From Climacteris rufus (Eukaryota > Chordata > Aves > Passeriformes > Climacteridae), in assembly GCA_013398175.1 (NCBI GenBank), contig VZRZ01000213.1:475271-539270 (forward strand): a DNA stretch of 64,000 nt, read 5' to 3'. The notes below the pieces were generated by a model that was not told the origin of the DNA, did not search any database, and saw nothing but the letters and a program-made list of their open reading frames with translations. Below, in pieces: positions 37,626 to 50,752 of the stretch. Within the stretch, counting starts at the first letter, position 1. The number at the start of each line of letters is the position of its first letter. Both the position numbers and the translations under genes were made by a program.

Positions 37626-39099
37626 TCTAATTTGATGCTTCTGTCTCATGGCCCTGTATTAGTCACACATAAGACAAATTATGGGGGATGGCTTAGGTGA
37701 GGACAGTTTGGACTGTTCTGCTTGCATTTCATGAGCAGTCATGAGCTCTGGAGGAGAGCTAACAGGCTCCATGCACATCCAGTTGTTGTCTGTGTTTTCA
37801 GACAACTGAAAAGCCAAAATCTTTCCCAGCAAAAGAAAGGTTGTGCATGCAAACACTATCCATTTCACAGGTTTGTTTAGAAAACACCCAGTTGCCTGCC
37901 CTAGTCTGTGATACTGTTTGTGTCACACATATTCCTCCATTGCATTAGTATTCCTGTCACAATATTGACTTTTAAGTGAGGGAGTGGACTTCATCTGTAT
38001 GTTTGGAGGCAGAAGTTCTAAAAACTACTATACAAAATGTCAGTTCCTGACCTTATCCTCCAGCTGAGCCCTGAGAACTTCGATCTCTTAGGAGAGGCTG
38101 GTATCAGCGTGCTCAAACGTGAGCCAGGTTAATGCAGTTAATCCTGAATTTCTGACTGTGTCCTGGCCTTGCCTGCCTGCAGGATAATGAGCTCACTGGT
38201 TTCAGGTGTTGAGGCTGCTTGGAAATGATGCAGCACTTGTCTCTTTGTTACTGGTAGCACTGGGAAAAAAAAAAGGGTAAAGGGAGAGGAAACACGGTCC
38301 ATGCCACTCTCACCCATGCTGGGTGGAACCAGTCGCAGCAGCAGGTCCTGCTGACTGCAGTGAGAGTTCCCCTGAATCCTGTCTATTACACAGGAGTTTT
38401 GTTAAGATTGAAAGTCCAGGCTTTAGAGCTGTCTATCACGAAGCAAATAGTCCTGAAAACATGGGTGTATTGGAGCAAGAGGAGGCAAGTCCTCATCTAG
38501 CGAGGAAACTTTCATCTCCCCACAGCAGTCTTTTTCCAGTTTACAGCCTCAATTGTGCACAGGGGAAACTTAAGATTTATCTGAGACAGAATACACCTGT
38601 GTTTTAGTTCTTTCACTGATGAGAAATACGTACAGTTGTTCCCATTATTTCAGAAGGGTTGGTTTGTTGGTAGTCTTTTAACATCACCACCTGCTGTCTT
38701 TTTAATTTTTTTTTAAAGGCTCTTATTTTTGGAGCTTAGAAGACATAATGAATAAAAACCTGTGAATGCAATTCAGTTCAGATCCACGTGTTAAGTCACG
38801 GGTTCCTCTTGAGTATGTGCAGGAGTCAAATCATGTCCTTGTAAGGGGATTGGCAGTAGCTTTGGAAAGATCTGTCCTCTTTCCTAGTTTGCAATCATGA
38901 GCTGTACTTCCAGCTCACTTTTTATATAAAAGCAAATAAGCCTTTTATCTTCAAGCATCAGATATTGTCCTGGTAACCATCCTGTCCTGGTAACTTCATA
39001 ACATGTATCTGTGTGCATCTGCATAGGGTGAGAAAGGAGGCTCTGAAATATGTTACATGGTCTGAGTGTGTCTTACTCCGTTCATAGTCATGCTATAGA

Positions 39100-39120
39100 A
39101 TGAATTCTCACTCTGAGATT

Positions 39121-39163
<43 letters not shown>

Positions 39164-39573
39164 TTTTACTTCATCCCAAACAAAGCCAACGAGTGCTTCC
39201 GACATTTATCTGTCATCCATCACGTACCTACTCTTTTATCATAGCTGTGCAGCATTTTCAAAATCAATGCTTACATTTTGTCAGTTTTTATGTAACAGTT
39301 TTTCAGTGCTCTAAATCTCTTGATTTGGAGAATGCTCAGTCCCAAACCATTTCAGTCACTGATAGCTCAGCCGTGACACACATCCTCAGCTCTCTGAGTG
39401 AGCTCCTCCTCACTTTGAAGAACTCACTTTGCGTCTTGGAGCAGATTTCTGACTCACCCTTTGCTTCCTTTTACCTATTTGAAGTATATGCTTTTGTCAT
39501 GCAGCTGCTTGGGCAGTACTGCCCCAGAGAACCAGTCAGTGACTTCTTTGTGCTGTCCTGGGGGGAAATGTGA
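39100..39573 (+). other. ATG-initiated 157-codon open frame over a (TC)n tract
   Basis: The frame opens with a true ATG at 39100, translates the (TC)19 tract as alternating Leu-Ser, and continues for about 135 further codons to TGA. An AATAAA polyadenylation signal lies at 39625-39630, about 50 bases after the stop. The downstream protein is Leu/Ser/Phe-rich with no domain I recognise. Any change of one or two bases in the microsatellite would shift the frame, which argues against conserved coding. It may be a chance frame or an unspliced lineage-specific transcript. Confidence 0.2.
39123..39160. repeat. (TC)19 microsatellite
   Basis: Thirty-eight bases of perfect TC dinucleotide repeat. It is the longest pure microsatellite in the window and likely to be polymorphic. 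Confidence 0.97.
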
Positions 39574-39624
39574 GCCTCAGTCTTATCAGACAGACACATG
39601 CCTGTGTTCCCCCCACCCCGTGTT

Positions 39625-39630
39625 AATAAA
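39625..39630 (+). terminator. AATAAA polyadenylation signal candidate
   Basis: A canonical AATAAA within 'gttaataaagtg', shortly after the stop of the open frame at 39100-39573. The hexamer is frequent by chance in AT-rich DNA, so alone it proves nothing. Confidence 0.2.
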
Positions 39631-41331
39631 GTGAACCTTAATACCCGTTTTGTTAAGCCATGAGTACAACAGCAATCTTAGCCAGTACAACCCAGTCATC
39701 CCAGTACAGCCACTGATCCTAATCTAACGGCAAAGCTGTGCTCAGGCAGAACAGGCTTTCAGGTTTAGATGGCTGCTTGTGTTTCAAGGTTTTGGTAAGG
39801 AAAAGGTGCTGAAAACACATTTGAAACAATTTATAATCGACTTCTGTGGCTTCAGATAGGTCAGATAAACACTGGAGTGAATTTGTTGAGGAAAACAAGC
39901 TGCCATTCTGAACAGCTGGAGGTTTAGCCATCCCCAGAGCAAAGTCCATCAAACGCAGAGATGTGGCAAACTGCCAGACAGCTGCATGTGTGTCATTTTG
40001 ATGGTCACACAGGAATGCCCTCTGGGCAGGAGGGGATTAATGATAACTCTCTGAAACCCCAAGTGCCTCATTTTTGATCTTCCCATGGCAGTATATTTCT
40101 TCTTCCATTTTCACTTTGTTCTTAAAGCTTCATTTAAACACTAAGGAAACTCCTTGCAAGATAGATGTACATTACTCTTTCAGGAGAAACAGAATCTCTG
40201 TCACAAAAATAAATACTGAAATCTGTTTAGTAATACCCCTCTTGTAGACATCTCTCATCTTTAAATATTAGTTTAGAAACCAGCTTTCACGTACAGAAAT
40301 TTCATTGCCATAATCCAGATAGCATGGATTATTTTTATAGTGATGTTCTAATGCCAGTTTGCAAGAATAGAGGAAAATTTGCCGTCCTAACAAATTACTT
40401 TTGTCCTTGGATGAAAGAGACAGCAAAGACAGTGCCCCTGGCTAAGTGGAAACACGAGATAGATATCCACAATGTTCTGTGTGTGAAGTCTGGTGTTGGA
40501 TATATTTATAACATTCAAATCCTACAAAATTAAAACCAAAACCTTATACTCATTTCCAAGCAGAAACCCACTTGGAAGTAGCCTGATTTGTTGTTTTGAA
40601 AGGTGTCAAAGATTACCTCTTCATAATGACCTGGGAGATGTGGAACCAAGTAATGATGTCTGGGTGTTGATACGAATGGTTCTCCTCAGAGCTGCCTATC
40701 ACAGCTAACTTTGTCCAGTACACACAAAGCTTATAAAACCAGAAACACCCTTCACTGGTTCTGAATCTACCCATGAAAATGGATGGAATGAACCCTAAAT
40801 CCCAGTCCAGCAGTCTAATGTAAGATTTAAGAGCTACAGTGTGAGATACAAGATTTGGTGGACACTGTCTTTAACTGCAGATAAACTCTGTGCAAACCCA
40901 TGTGCTGCTGATAACACCAACCAGCCGAGACTGCACATTTCTCTATCACCCTCCTCCTTCTCTAAAAGAGAGGTTTAGGGCTAAAACTCTGGGTGTTCAA
41001 AGATTTAGTTTCATTTGTCAGGTTTGCTACAGGTACAGGGAACAGTCAACATGATTCACATTCCTTACCTGTGGGTGATCCCTATTCAATCCAGCCCTAA
41101 CTGGTGTCTGTGAAGATGACAAAGACTATCCCATCTCACACAGCTTCCAAGCACATTCCAGAACACCCAGGAACACTGCCTTACACTGAGTCATGAAGCT
41201 AGAGGTGCTTAGGCAGAGTTGTATTCATCCTTCTTGGCTGCCAGAAGAAAGGTAAAATTACGAAAAAGACTCCTATGGAACAGCAGAGAGTTTAAGAACT
41301 GAGTTTGTCTGCAGACCATGGTGTGACAAGA

Positions 41332-41358
41332 GCCAGTCTGTCCAATGGCCAGTCTGTC
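41332..41358. repeat. 11-bp direct repeat (16-bp period)
   Basis: gccagtctgtc at 41332-41342 recurs at 41348-41358, with caatg between the copies. This is a short local duplication. Confidence 0.75.
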
Positions 41359-42619
41359 AGTGGGGCACTGGCTGCAGGACCAGGGGCAGGAGACAGGACA
41401 GCTGGGTCACTCAGCTCTGCCAAGGCTTGATGTGCAGCTTGGCTTGTCAGGACCAAACAAGTTCTCCTCTGTCTGTGAACCCAGAGCCCAGTGAGCAGCA
41501 CAGCGGGCAGATTTAGGCCAAAGTGAGAAAGCAACATCTGCCAACACATTTGCAAGAACTGTTGTGAGTTCTGTACAAATATTATTTGTGGGGAACAAAA
41601 AGAGATTATCATCTAACCACTGGCTCTCGGTAGAGTCACCTTCAGACTAGTCAGGCACAGTCCTACTTAATCTGCCTGTGTTTCCAGAGCACTGATCACT
41701 ATGTATCTTTGCATCATGGCCATCCATCACACCACCAGTTTCTCATCTAAATACTGCCAGCAGCACTGTGAGCAGCCCAGCACTAGCACTCCCTCCTTCT
41801 CCCTCTGCATCTTATTATTGAAGTTGCTGCTGGCAAAGGAAAGTGGCTGTGTCCACGGTGACATTAGGAGAACTGTCAGCTTAATCAATGCTGATCCTTT
41901 CCTGCTCTTCTCTGCCCCTCTTCTCCTTTTTGAGGAAGCAGAAAAGCCATATAAATTCACCACTTTGCCCAGCCATCCAGAAATCCTGTTTGTTTTCCAT
42001 GAAACTTTTGGTACCCTTGGACTGTGTCCAAGCCCACATGCTCTGTCCCCCTTGGCTACCCAAGGTCCCCCAAGCAGGGACACTGCCAGGGCTCCCAGAG
42101 GCCGTGCTTCTCCTGGACAGCAGGAGCATCTCTGGCAGCAGTCAGAGCAAGGAACTCACCTGCTCTCTGCAGGTTATTCATCACAGGGGGAATGGGATTT
42201 CAACAGCTCTGAAAGCAGAACAAGGCACAGGGGAGGCCAGATTCTTTGACAGAGACCATTCTGCAACTAAATAAACCCATTGCAAAGTTTTCCAAACCCT
42301 TGGAAGCCGGGATGTTCGTAAATAGTCCCTAATATCTTTAATTCCAACAAAACGTGTTTTTTCAATTTGCAAGGGAGCAGGTAAACCTCCCCTAGCAATG
42401 CAGCTCAGCTCAGCTCTCTCGTCCCACTGGGCCATTATGGAGCAACAGTGTGGTCTGTAAGGGGAACAGAGCTGCAGGCGATAATTCCTAATGTGAACTG
42501 GGGAGGATTCACCATGAGGGGACCCCATTAAGTCAGGAAGAGCTGGCAGACACATTTGTGAGTAGAGAGCAGCTGTATTTGATAATACCATTGCAAAGAA
42601 TGAGTTGTAGAGGCAGCTT

Positions 42620-42698
42620 GTTTGGTTGTTGTTGTTGGGGTTTTTTTTTGTTTGTTTCTTTTTTTGTGTGTGTGTGTAGGGTTTAATTTTTTTTTTTC
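42620..42698. repeat. T/G low-complexity tract with (GT)n
   Basis: The tract runs ttg units, T9, tttg units, T-run, (GT)6-7, then a run of about 11 T. It consists almost wholly of T and G on this strand. Confidence 0.85.
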
Positions 42699-43754
42699 AG
42701 TTTTCAGAAATGGGGATTTCCTTTTTCTTTTCCTCCTCAATTCACCAGGCTGACACGCATGGCGTGCCTTGTTTGTTACAGTATGTCAGTCAGCTGGACC
42801 TCGATTTCACATAACAAAGCATTAATAATGTAATCAGAGAGGGAGCATCATAGCAAAGATAGACATTCTTGGAAAACCAGATTTCAAAAGTTTCAGCACC
42901 CGCAATCCTCCGTCCCTGTCTTGTGTCTTGCACATGTAGTGTGTGGGTGTTTGCACACCTTTGTCTCTCTCTCACTGTGCCTCTACCACTTGTCAGCTCT
43001 CTGCAGTTCTCAGGCTGCTGCCAGCGTCACTGTCCCCTGTTATCTGACATTCCCTCCAGTCTGGAAAGGCAGGTCCTGAGTGCATTGATCTGCCCCATTG
43101 TCATTCAGCCACAGGACCTGGAGAGGAAGCACAGGCCAGTGGCTTTCACTGCTGCTCTCTCCTCCATCCAGCCCACCTGAACCACAGCCAAGGCACAGCT
43201 TGTGCCAGGGACAGGAGAGACATGCTCAGGAGCTCAGCACACATTCTCTTTCCTGCAATTTTTCCCATCACGACACATATGTTATTACCTATAAACTTTC
43301 TCTCTTCACAGTGCTTCTCTGACTCTTCTTCAGTGCTCTTCTTCCATTGCTTCTCTGACTTTATCTTCTTTGCAAAACAGTCAAGGACGATTTAAGTACT
43401 ATGTTATTGTACCAGGTTTCTCCAAGACTTTGGGGGTCAGAGAAAGAAAGGTTTATTTCTTTCCTCCTCTCCAAGCAGCACTGCAGTACTAGCAAGTTAC
43501 TGCATTTCAGGAGTAATTCCACCTGGTCGATATTCCCACCAGCCCAGCTGTGGAGTGCTGGTTGTTTAACATCTCCAGATTGCACAGTGATACGATCCTA
43601 ATCAACTCTCTGTCTCAATTTTCTAATCTCATTGAAAACCCTCTCTTTGTCTTCCTCGTCAGTGCTGCTTAATTTTCCTCTTCCACTGAGCTATTATTTA
43701 ACTCACTGGCAGTAGCTGGCACTGACTGGCAACACAGTTCATAGGATTGACCTG

Positions 43755-43870
43755 GGGCCACAGCCCAGAGCTGAACAGTCCTACAAGCTTGGACAAAGCA
43801 CTGAGTGCCCCTGTTTCCTCATCTTTGACACAAGACTAATGTTTCTGCTGTCAAGGGAAGCAGGAGTAAT
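43755..43870 (+). repeat. MIR/CORE-SINE-like fragment
   Basis: 'ggacaaagcactgagtgccc' followed by 'ctgtttcctcatctttgaca' parallels the MIR order: ggcaagtcacttaacctctc, then cagtttcctcatctgtaaaa. Divergence is high and the boundaries are approximate. Confidence 0.45.
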
Positions 43871-43969
43871 TATACTTCAGAAATACTCAATGCTAAACAT
43901 TTCTACCAGTCTATTTATCATGTTATTGAGTAATGGCTTGTAGGAATAAGAGATTAGAGAATAGCCCCA

Positions 43970-44130
43970 TAGTTACAGCGTTGGGCTGGAGTACAGGACG
44001 TCTGACCTCTGTTCCTGACTCTTAGATAACAGGAGAGACCCTAGGCAAGGTTCAGGCTTCAAGCCTCCACCTTTAGGATTACAACCTTTCCCTCTGTGGA
44101 GGTTAAATAATTCCTATTTGTGTTTGCAAA
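43970..44130 (+). repeat. MIR/CORE-SINE-like element
   Basis: 'gttgggctggagtacaggac', 'gtctgacctctgttcctgac', then 'ccctaggcaaggttcaggct' follow the MIR plan: ggactgggagtcaggagacc, tgggttctagtcctggctct, then ttgggcaagtcacttaacc. Three consecutive blocks in the right order make this the better-supported of the two neighbouring MIR-like pieces. Together with 43755-43870 it may reflect two insertions of one family. Confidence 0.5.
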
Positions 44131-46980
44131 GAGAACGGTTACTGTCGGTTTTTAAGCAAATTGCCACTCATACAGTTCTAATATGGATCCAGTTTATAAA
44201 TAAAGGACAAGAAGGAATACCTGCAGTTAGAAGAGGCTTTGCAGCACTCAGTCAATGTCTGCTTCTTGTATTTAATGAAACCTTGCACACCAGAAGTAAT
44301 TCAATGAGGAAAATGTTTCTCACAGCCAATATTGACTGCAATAGTCATTCATGACATTGAACAAGACAGCTATTACTTGTGTCCCTTCCACTGAAAATAA
44401 GGAATACACCATCAGGTCAGACCCAATACCCTCTAAAAAAACAGACAAGGCTGCTTACAGTGTAGAAAAGCAGCTGCCATGCTTTGTGGATTTCCCTGTT
44501 AGCCTAGTTTCCAGACAAGCATCTCTAGCACAGTTCAAAGAGTTAAAGACATGCCATGCCTGCTTGCCCATGGAAATTTTGAAGGAGGCTGCAGAAGCCC
44601 AGCAGATATGATTAATGCCAAGTGGTGTGTGCAGGCAGAGCCTGTCCCGCTGCCTCCCACTGCCCAGCCCACCTGCTGCCCACCAGCTGCTCCAGCTGCC
44701 TGTGAAGCTCCACTCCAAATGCTCTTGCTCCCCTTCCTTCAGGGTTTCCCAAGGAAATACTCAGAGTTCATCTGCTCTTTAAGCAATTAATGGACTCCGT
44801 GAAGCATCTGGTGAGCAGGGCTCTGCAGGGCCCCTAATTTGCAGCAGCTCACACCCTGTGGCACACGTGTGCTCTGGCCTTATGGCAGTGCCTGACCACT
44901 GGGTGCAAACCAAATGCTGTGGAGCTGCACTGACACATGGCAGCTGGCCAGTTGCCCTTATCGATTTTCATAGCACAATGTTGCTGCTCATCACGTGAGA
45001 TGAGGTGAATTCCACCTTCTCCTTCAGTAATCAAAGCTCAGGGCTGTGACTATACCACCTTCATCCTGTCCTAGGCCCTCTGCAGCCAAAAGCACCCAGG
45101 AAGGCTGGTTAATGATTCAGCAGTGGCTGCAGGAGTGAGAAAGGGTCCCTGCTTATTTCAGGTTGGTGACCAGCACATTAGGAAGCAGCAAGTGAACATA
45201 CAGTGACCATTACAAGCACTGACACCTAAAAGCACTGCCTTCCAGTTTGCCAGGCACAGGGAGGGCTGTGATGAATTCCCTTGCTGGCTTGCTGGTGGTG
45301 GGACACACTGAAAACACTAAGTTTTCACAATACCTGTGTTGCATAAAAGCTTTTGTACAAAGCATAACCACAGCTCATATAGCCTGAAGGTGATGGGAGA
45401 GGAAGGAAGGAAAAACAGGGTAAAAGAAAGCGACTGGTTACAAGGAAAGCACAGAAAGCAAGGTGTCCTGTGGCAGTGCAGCAGTGAGGGACTTGTCTCA
45501 TTTGTAAAAATTACTTCCATTCTCCTTTCCCTCTGGATATGTCTGTGTTTGCCCATTTTCTGCAGGACTGTCTTCTAATGTGTATATACATTTGTCAAAG
45601 ATCCCATGCAAAAGGAATATGAACATAAGGTGCACTTCCTGAATTCCAGCATAACACCATTAGTGACACTGGCTACCAGTAGCAGAGGGAGAGCCCTGGC
45701 TGACAAGGAAAGCCAGTAGGATGTGGTGTAGAACTGAGGGCCTATCTCAAGGGATGTTTCTGACCTTAGTGTTGTTCTGTCCGTGCTAGGATTAGGTTTA
45801 ACTTAAATAAGATCAATAGAAGGATTGGAAAAGCACACAAAAAGATGGTCTGCTCTAATGTGTATCAGTTTACAGATATATTGCCTGTCTGTCCTGTGCA
45901 GAGTCCTTCCATCAGCTCTGCTTTTGCCACAGCTCTCACTGCAGGAGCTGTGCAACTCAGGAATAGTTCAGCCCTCAGGATAAGAGGATGAGCCCACCAC
46001 TGGCCCAAGGAGTGATAGGCAAGGCAGGGTCTCCATGCACTCAGCAACTTTACCAGTACATGGACTGAGTTTCTCCTTTCCCTGACTCATTTCCCACAGC
46101 AGAGAAGCAGCACAGCTCTGTTTGAACAGCAGGTGTCATACAGCCATCTCATCCTCTTCTTCAGAAGTTGCAAACCTTTTTCCTTGAGCAGAAACTAACT
46201 ACAATTTTAACTGGTCATGTGCCCCAGCCCCCTGTGAATGTCTGGACTGACCTGGCTCTGCTCAGACCTTCCCCTCCTAGACCCTGAGTGAAAAAGAGTG
46301 TCTCTCCAAGGCAGGCACCAAAGGCAGGCTGAGCTTCTTGGCTGTATTAATAAGGAAATTAAGGCTAATTGGAGGAAGTGTAGTTACCTCCGTATATAGC
46401 ATTATACTAAATTGCTGCACTATTTCTAGCATCCATATTTTCTCATGAATGCTTAAATACCAAAGCCTGTTTGGATTCATAGCATTGGCAGAAGGCTGCA
46501 GAGGATAAATTTGTTTCTTAGCTTATAGATCTGCTGACATCAGAGAAATGACTTAATTTGAGCACAAGAAGTTTTGAGATGAAAAGATGAAAATATCAGG
46601 TGTAAAGAACTCTTGAATCTTTCAGGAAAAGGTGTCTGAAAAAACAGCTGGAAGAAGCAGCCATCTGGAAGAAGCCAGCTGTACCCCAGTGAGCAGCAAG
46701 GGGAACTTGCAATGACAAACCGTGTCAGCATGGATGGCAAGGTTCTCCCTGCCTTGACCAGATAGGATCAGATGACATGCCTGACTTGCAGAGAAATTTT
46801 AACTGTTTTATATCAAGATCTACAGACACACACAAAAAACAACAACAAAAAATAAGTGTTACTTGAAAAAAAGCTATCCTCTGTAGTGGCAGGTACTACT
46901 CACTGAGAAGGTGGTGATTACCTCCATGCAGACATGCCTTCCACGGGGCAGAGCTGTTTACATGACTTTTCTAGGGTAAC

Positions 46981-47707
46981 TTGCCCCTGAAGATCCCAGG
47001 GCTTCCTTGGAGCAGGGGTAATATGTGGGAGAGCAGAGCATGCAGAGGAGCTGGGGATGCAGCAAAGATTCCCAGGAAGATGAGCAGAGAAAGGCATGAA
47101 GGCAGGCCAGGGGTGCAGGTATTGCCAACAGCCTTTTGTTCAAGGAAGAAGGAAGCATCATTGAGTACAAACTGGCTGCTCTTTCCCTTTCTGCTGGGAA
47201 GGGAACGAGTCAGAAGGATCCCCCCAGAAATCATCTCTGGTGGGTGTCTTTGGCGTCACAGAGCTGACTGGTCTGATACAGAAGGGAGGAAGGGTCCTGA
47301 GTTGCAGGAACGTTGGGTCCCTTCTGCTTTCATCCCCAAATCCTATGGGATACTGGGAAAACTCTGGAACACGCTCTGCCAGAGCCCTGCAGTTTTGTGG
47401 GTGCTCCCTGGGACCCGACAGCTCCTCTCTTCAGCCCCTGTTCCCCTCCCCACACCCCCCTGGGCAGGGCTGTCCCTGGCCCCCGCCGCCTCTAGGTGCT
47501 GCTATACTACCAGCTATGGATTTCCCGGCAGGAAAAACGGGAAAGGGATGGCAGCGACTTCCTCATGTTGCAGGAGGAAACTGCAGCAGTTCTGGATCAC
47601 CCAAATGTGCCTTTTTTAAAAGCATCGTGTTAATTCTTGTGCAAATCAGCACACCGGGCACAGCTATCCCTCCACATCTCCCGCAGGGATTGCGGCACAG
47701 GGGATAA
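46981..47707. other. GC/CpG-enriched patch with long overlapping open frames
   Basis: This 0.7 kb segment is visibly richer in G+C and CpG than its surroundings, especially 47240-47560, which includes 'cccccgccgcctctagg'. Two plus-strand frames stay open for over 150 codons (46981-47619 and 47240-47707). The longer one lacks an initiating ATG at its start. Scarcity of AT-rich stop codons explains long frames in GC-rich DNA, so coding is not demonstrated. It could be an unmethylated regulatory region, or an exon of a gene I do not recognise. Confidence 0.25.
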
Positions 47708-50700
47708 GCCTGAGCACTGCCTTCTGCATCCTGTTTTCACTGAGGGACAGCTGTAGTTTAGCTTTTCACACAAAGGAAAAAGAAGAGGTTAAACTGAGCT
47801 AGTGGCATTGTCGTGAGAGGAGTTACCCCTGCCAGGTCAAGAGCAAGGACATAAATGATTTGTCACAGAGAGCAGTAGTGCACATGGGGCTGATTCTGGA
47901 GGGTGAGGCTTGCAGCTTCAGGCATCAGCAAATTAGCATTTTGCCTAATTAGATATTGATCACTATCACAAAGCATGTCATGACCACCATAAGCTTACCA
48001 CAATGTGATAGAAAATTAGAACATGTACCAGAAAGCACATTATTTCCTTCTCCTCCAGGAACTTTACTCAGACATTTAGCCAATCTGCAAATCTTATCCT
48101 GCTGTTTCCTAAATGAGTGACAAATATTCCCTTGTTTCCCAAGGGCAACCTCAGTTTTGCTCTTTACTAACACATAATGATTTTCACCTTGCATTAAGGT
48201 AAGGTGTTTTTCCTCCTTTCCTGATGCCCCAAGGCACATACATTTAAGGCGTTCCATACCCAGCTAATCCTATGCCAGCTGTGACAAGTGAGGAAGAGAA
48301 TTTTGTCTCACCACTACTACAGAAATGCTGTATTAACTGAGTCTTTCTGCATGTGTCCCAAGCTGTGCAGGACATAGCATGAATTCTCTGTGGCCAGATG
48401 AACCCTTAACAGCACCCCACAAATACACTGTGAGCATTGGAACAGTGGATGACAGACCCACCTGTCCTTGGGTAATGAGAACTGTCAAAGTTCACGCTGC
48501 ATCCCTGATGGCACATGTATGCTTACATAAGGGGTTTATTCCTATATGTACTGCAGAGAGAAAGAAGCAAGAAGATTGTGCATCTTACAAGTTTACCCTG
48601 GTTCAGCTGGTCTGCAGGACCTCTCTGAAAGTGCCCACAGGAGAGTGTATTTCCTTTGAAATATTAATCTCAGCTTAGGGCAGGGATGGTGCGTGATCAG
48701 GCACAAACCTTGGAGAGCAGCTCCAATTTTTGCATCTGGGAAATCTCCTCTCAACAAACTCGTGTAACACTTACATGTGATCTTTCGTGGCTGTTGCATG
48801 CTGAAATGTGAGGGCTGTGTGATGCTGCTCATAGAATGGGAAGGTCTCAGGCATGCCATGAGAATTAGTTGTGTGGCAGAGAGCGGTGGTAGGGTGCAGT
48901 GGTGGGAGCAATTGGAAGGTGCTGTTCTGGAGCACAGTCTCATGCAGGTGATCCTAGGACAAGGCAATACCTCAAGGGAGGAAAAGCCTTATTAACCTTG
49001 GGATGTTTAATTGTTGCCACTTCAGTGTATAGAAAACAGTCCCTGGCAGGAACCACAGGCACCTCTCAGCTGCAGCAGAGTGCGGCAATCCAGCAGGAAT
49101 ATCGAACTGTGGGTAAGAGGTCCTGGGCAGATACAGAGAACAGGTCTGCATGGAGATGAATCTGAGAAAGAATGGGTCCTACCCACTGCTCTGCCATGTC
49201 CAGCCATGTCCCAAGTCAGAAATGGTGCTTGAGATACAGCAGGGAGCAGAGGTACTTTACAGCCTATACCTCCCTGACAAAGCTGTGGACAGCTTCCCTG
49301 CACCTGCTGGAGAGCCGAGAGCCCCTATTCCTCATTTCTCTACAACATTTGATAACGTTTGCTCCAGGTCACTTAGGGAGCTGTGGTGGATGCTGAGCAC
49401 TGGCTGTGGGTACCTGTGTTCTCTCCTGGGGCCTGAGCCTGGGCACTGTTGGGAGCTGGCACTCTGCTGCACTCAGCCACTGCTCGCTCGACCTGCACAT
49501 GACCGCCACGGCAGACTGAGCCTTCAGTGTGGAGCAGCTCCCGCACAAAAGCTCACTTTGCAGCACTTTCCCTGCAGCCTAATTCAGAGCCGTGCTGTTA
49601 CCCTGCCTTTGCCAGCCCCCTCATTCCTATGCCGTTGCACATAGCCTGTGGCAAACTTCCCATTTGTGTGAACACACAGCCTCCAGGCAAAACTGTCAGC
49701 AGAGTGCAGCTTCCTGGTGCTGAGCAGGGAAAGGCATCTGGGGAATCTGGACCTGATGCCAAAGGTCTTGATGCCTGCAGGGACATTAATGCCCCCCACA
49801 ATATCCTGCTGTCCCTAGATGGGTATTGCTGCACCAACTGATCCAGCTGCCATCTCTGCCCAGGCACAAGGCAGGTCCTGATGAATAGATAGACAGGCTT
49901 TCCAAATATTATGTTGTATAGAATCAATTGTGACTCCTTGCCTATCAGCCAAATCCTCACACTTCCCCCTGTGTGCACACGCACATACCACAGCTTTTTT
50001 GCACTGGGAACTGGAATGTTATTTCTAATTTTTATGGTGTTTGTTGATACTGCTGCAGATGTTTGGGGTTTGCTTGAAGAGGAGAGACGTGGTTTATGGT
50101 TTTCAGTAGTGGTCTAGGATGTTCTGTGGGCATGTTCTGCATCCAAGACAGCATTACTGATATCTGGGGTTTTTTTTTTCTGGAAAAGAATGGGTACCAA
50201 ACCCTGTCTTCTTCATCACTACAGGCATCATCTCTTATCCTGTCTTGCAGTACCTCCTGTAATTAGCTTTCACATTAGAGCTCAGAGGTCATTTTCTGTG
50301 TCAGACAATGCCTCAGCAAATTTTGGCTAAAGATTGAGGATTGGTATCTGTGGGAATTGAGCCAGAATTTATAGCAGAAACACAGGTTCTATTTTTCACT
50401 GAATTATATCTTAGCAAATGTCAGCGGGTGTGATAATTACTTGCTGGATGAAATATACTTTTTTAATCATATCATTTGTTCCAAAACACTGTTTCTGGTA
50501 TTTTCTCCAAAGGTTGTTTATTAATGACACCTCGCAAGCTGAGAAACTGGGACTTTTCCCTTCCAGCCTTTAACAGGAATGAAGTGCTATGTTTGGGGTT
50601 ACTCAGACTCACTGTAAGCTTCCCTAAAATACAGATACAGTCACCTGCTTTTATTGCAGCAGATGCTCTTACAAGACCTCCTGTGACTCTGTGTTACTTG

Positions 50701-50752
50701 TGGCCAGTGATTGCCGTGAGCTACTCAGTGCTATCAGAGGAAGGGCTGTTGT
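47708..50752. other. Non-coding DNA
   Basis: No gene is recognised. Several frames at 49.0-49.8 kb are longer than average because the sequence is moderately GC-rich, but they show no domains. No clear repeats are seen apart from a T9 run near 50170. Confidence 0.45.

Larger units (their letters stand above)
37626..41331. other. Mostly non-coding DNA
   Basis: Apart from the microsatellite-containing open frame at 39100-39573, no gene-like structure is recognised. The sequence is unique-looking and moderately AT-rich. Confidence 0.45.
41359..46980. other. Non-coding DNA with ancient SINE traces
   Basis: No gene is recognised. A 182-codon frame at 41701-42249 begins with ATG but shows no domain and no splice support. 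The segment carries the T/G-rich tract at 42620-42698 and MIR-like fragments at about 43755-43870 and 43970-44130. Confidence 0.45.

Noticed and set aside
37659..37868. Frame beginning like a signal peptide (KWIVFACTTFLLLG)
   Set aside because: The apparent start codon is GTG with no ATG in frame at that point, and no splice or domain support exists. The hydrophobic run is probably chance.
41701..42249. 182-codon plus-strand frame with ATG
   Set aside because: No recognisable domain, low-complexity composition in places, and overlapping frames on the other strand are almost as long, as expected in moderately GC-rich DNA.
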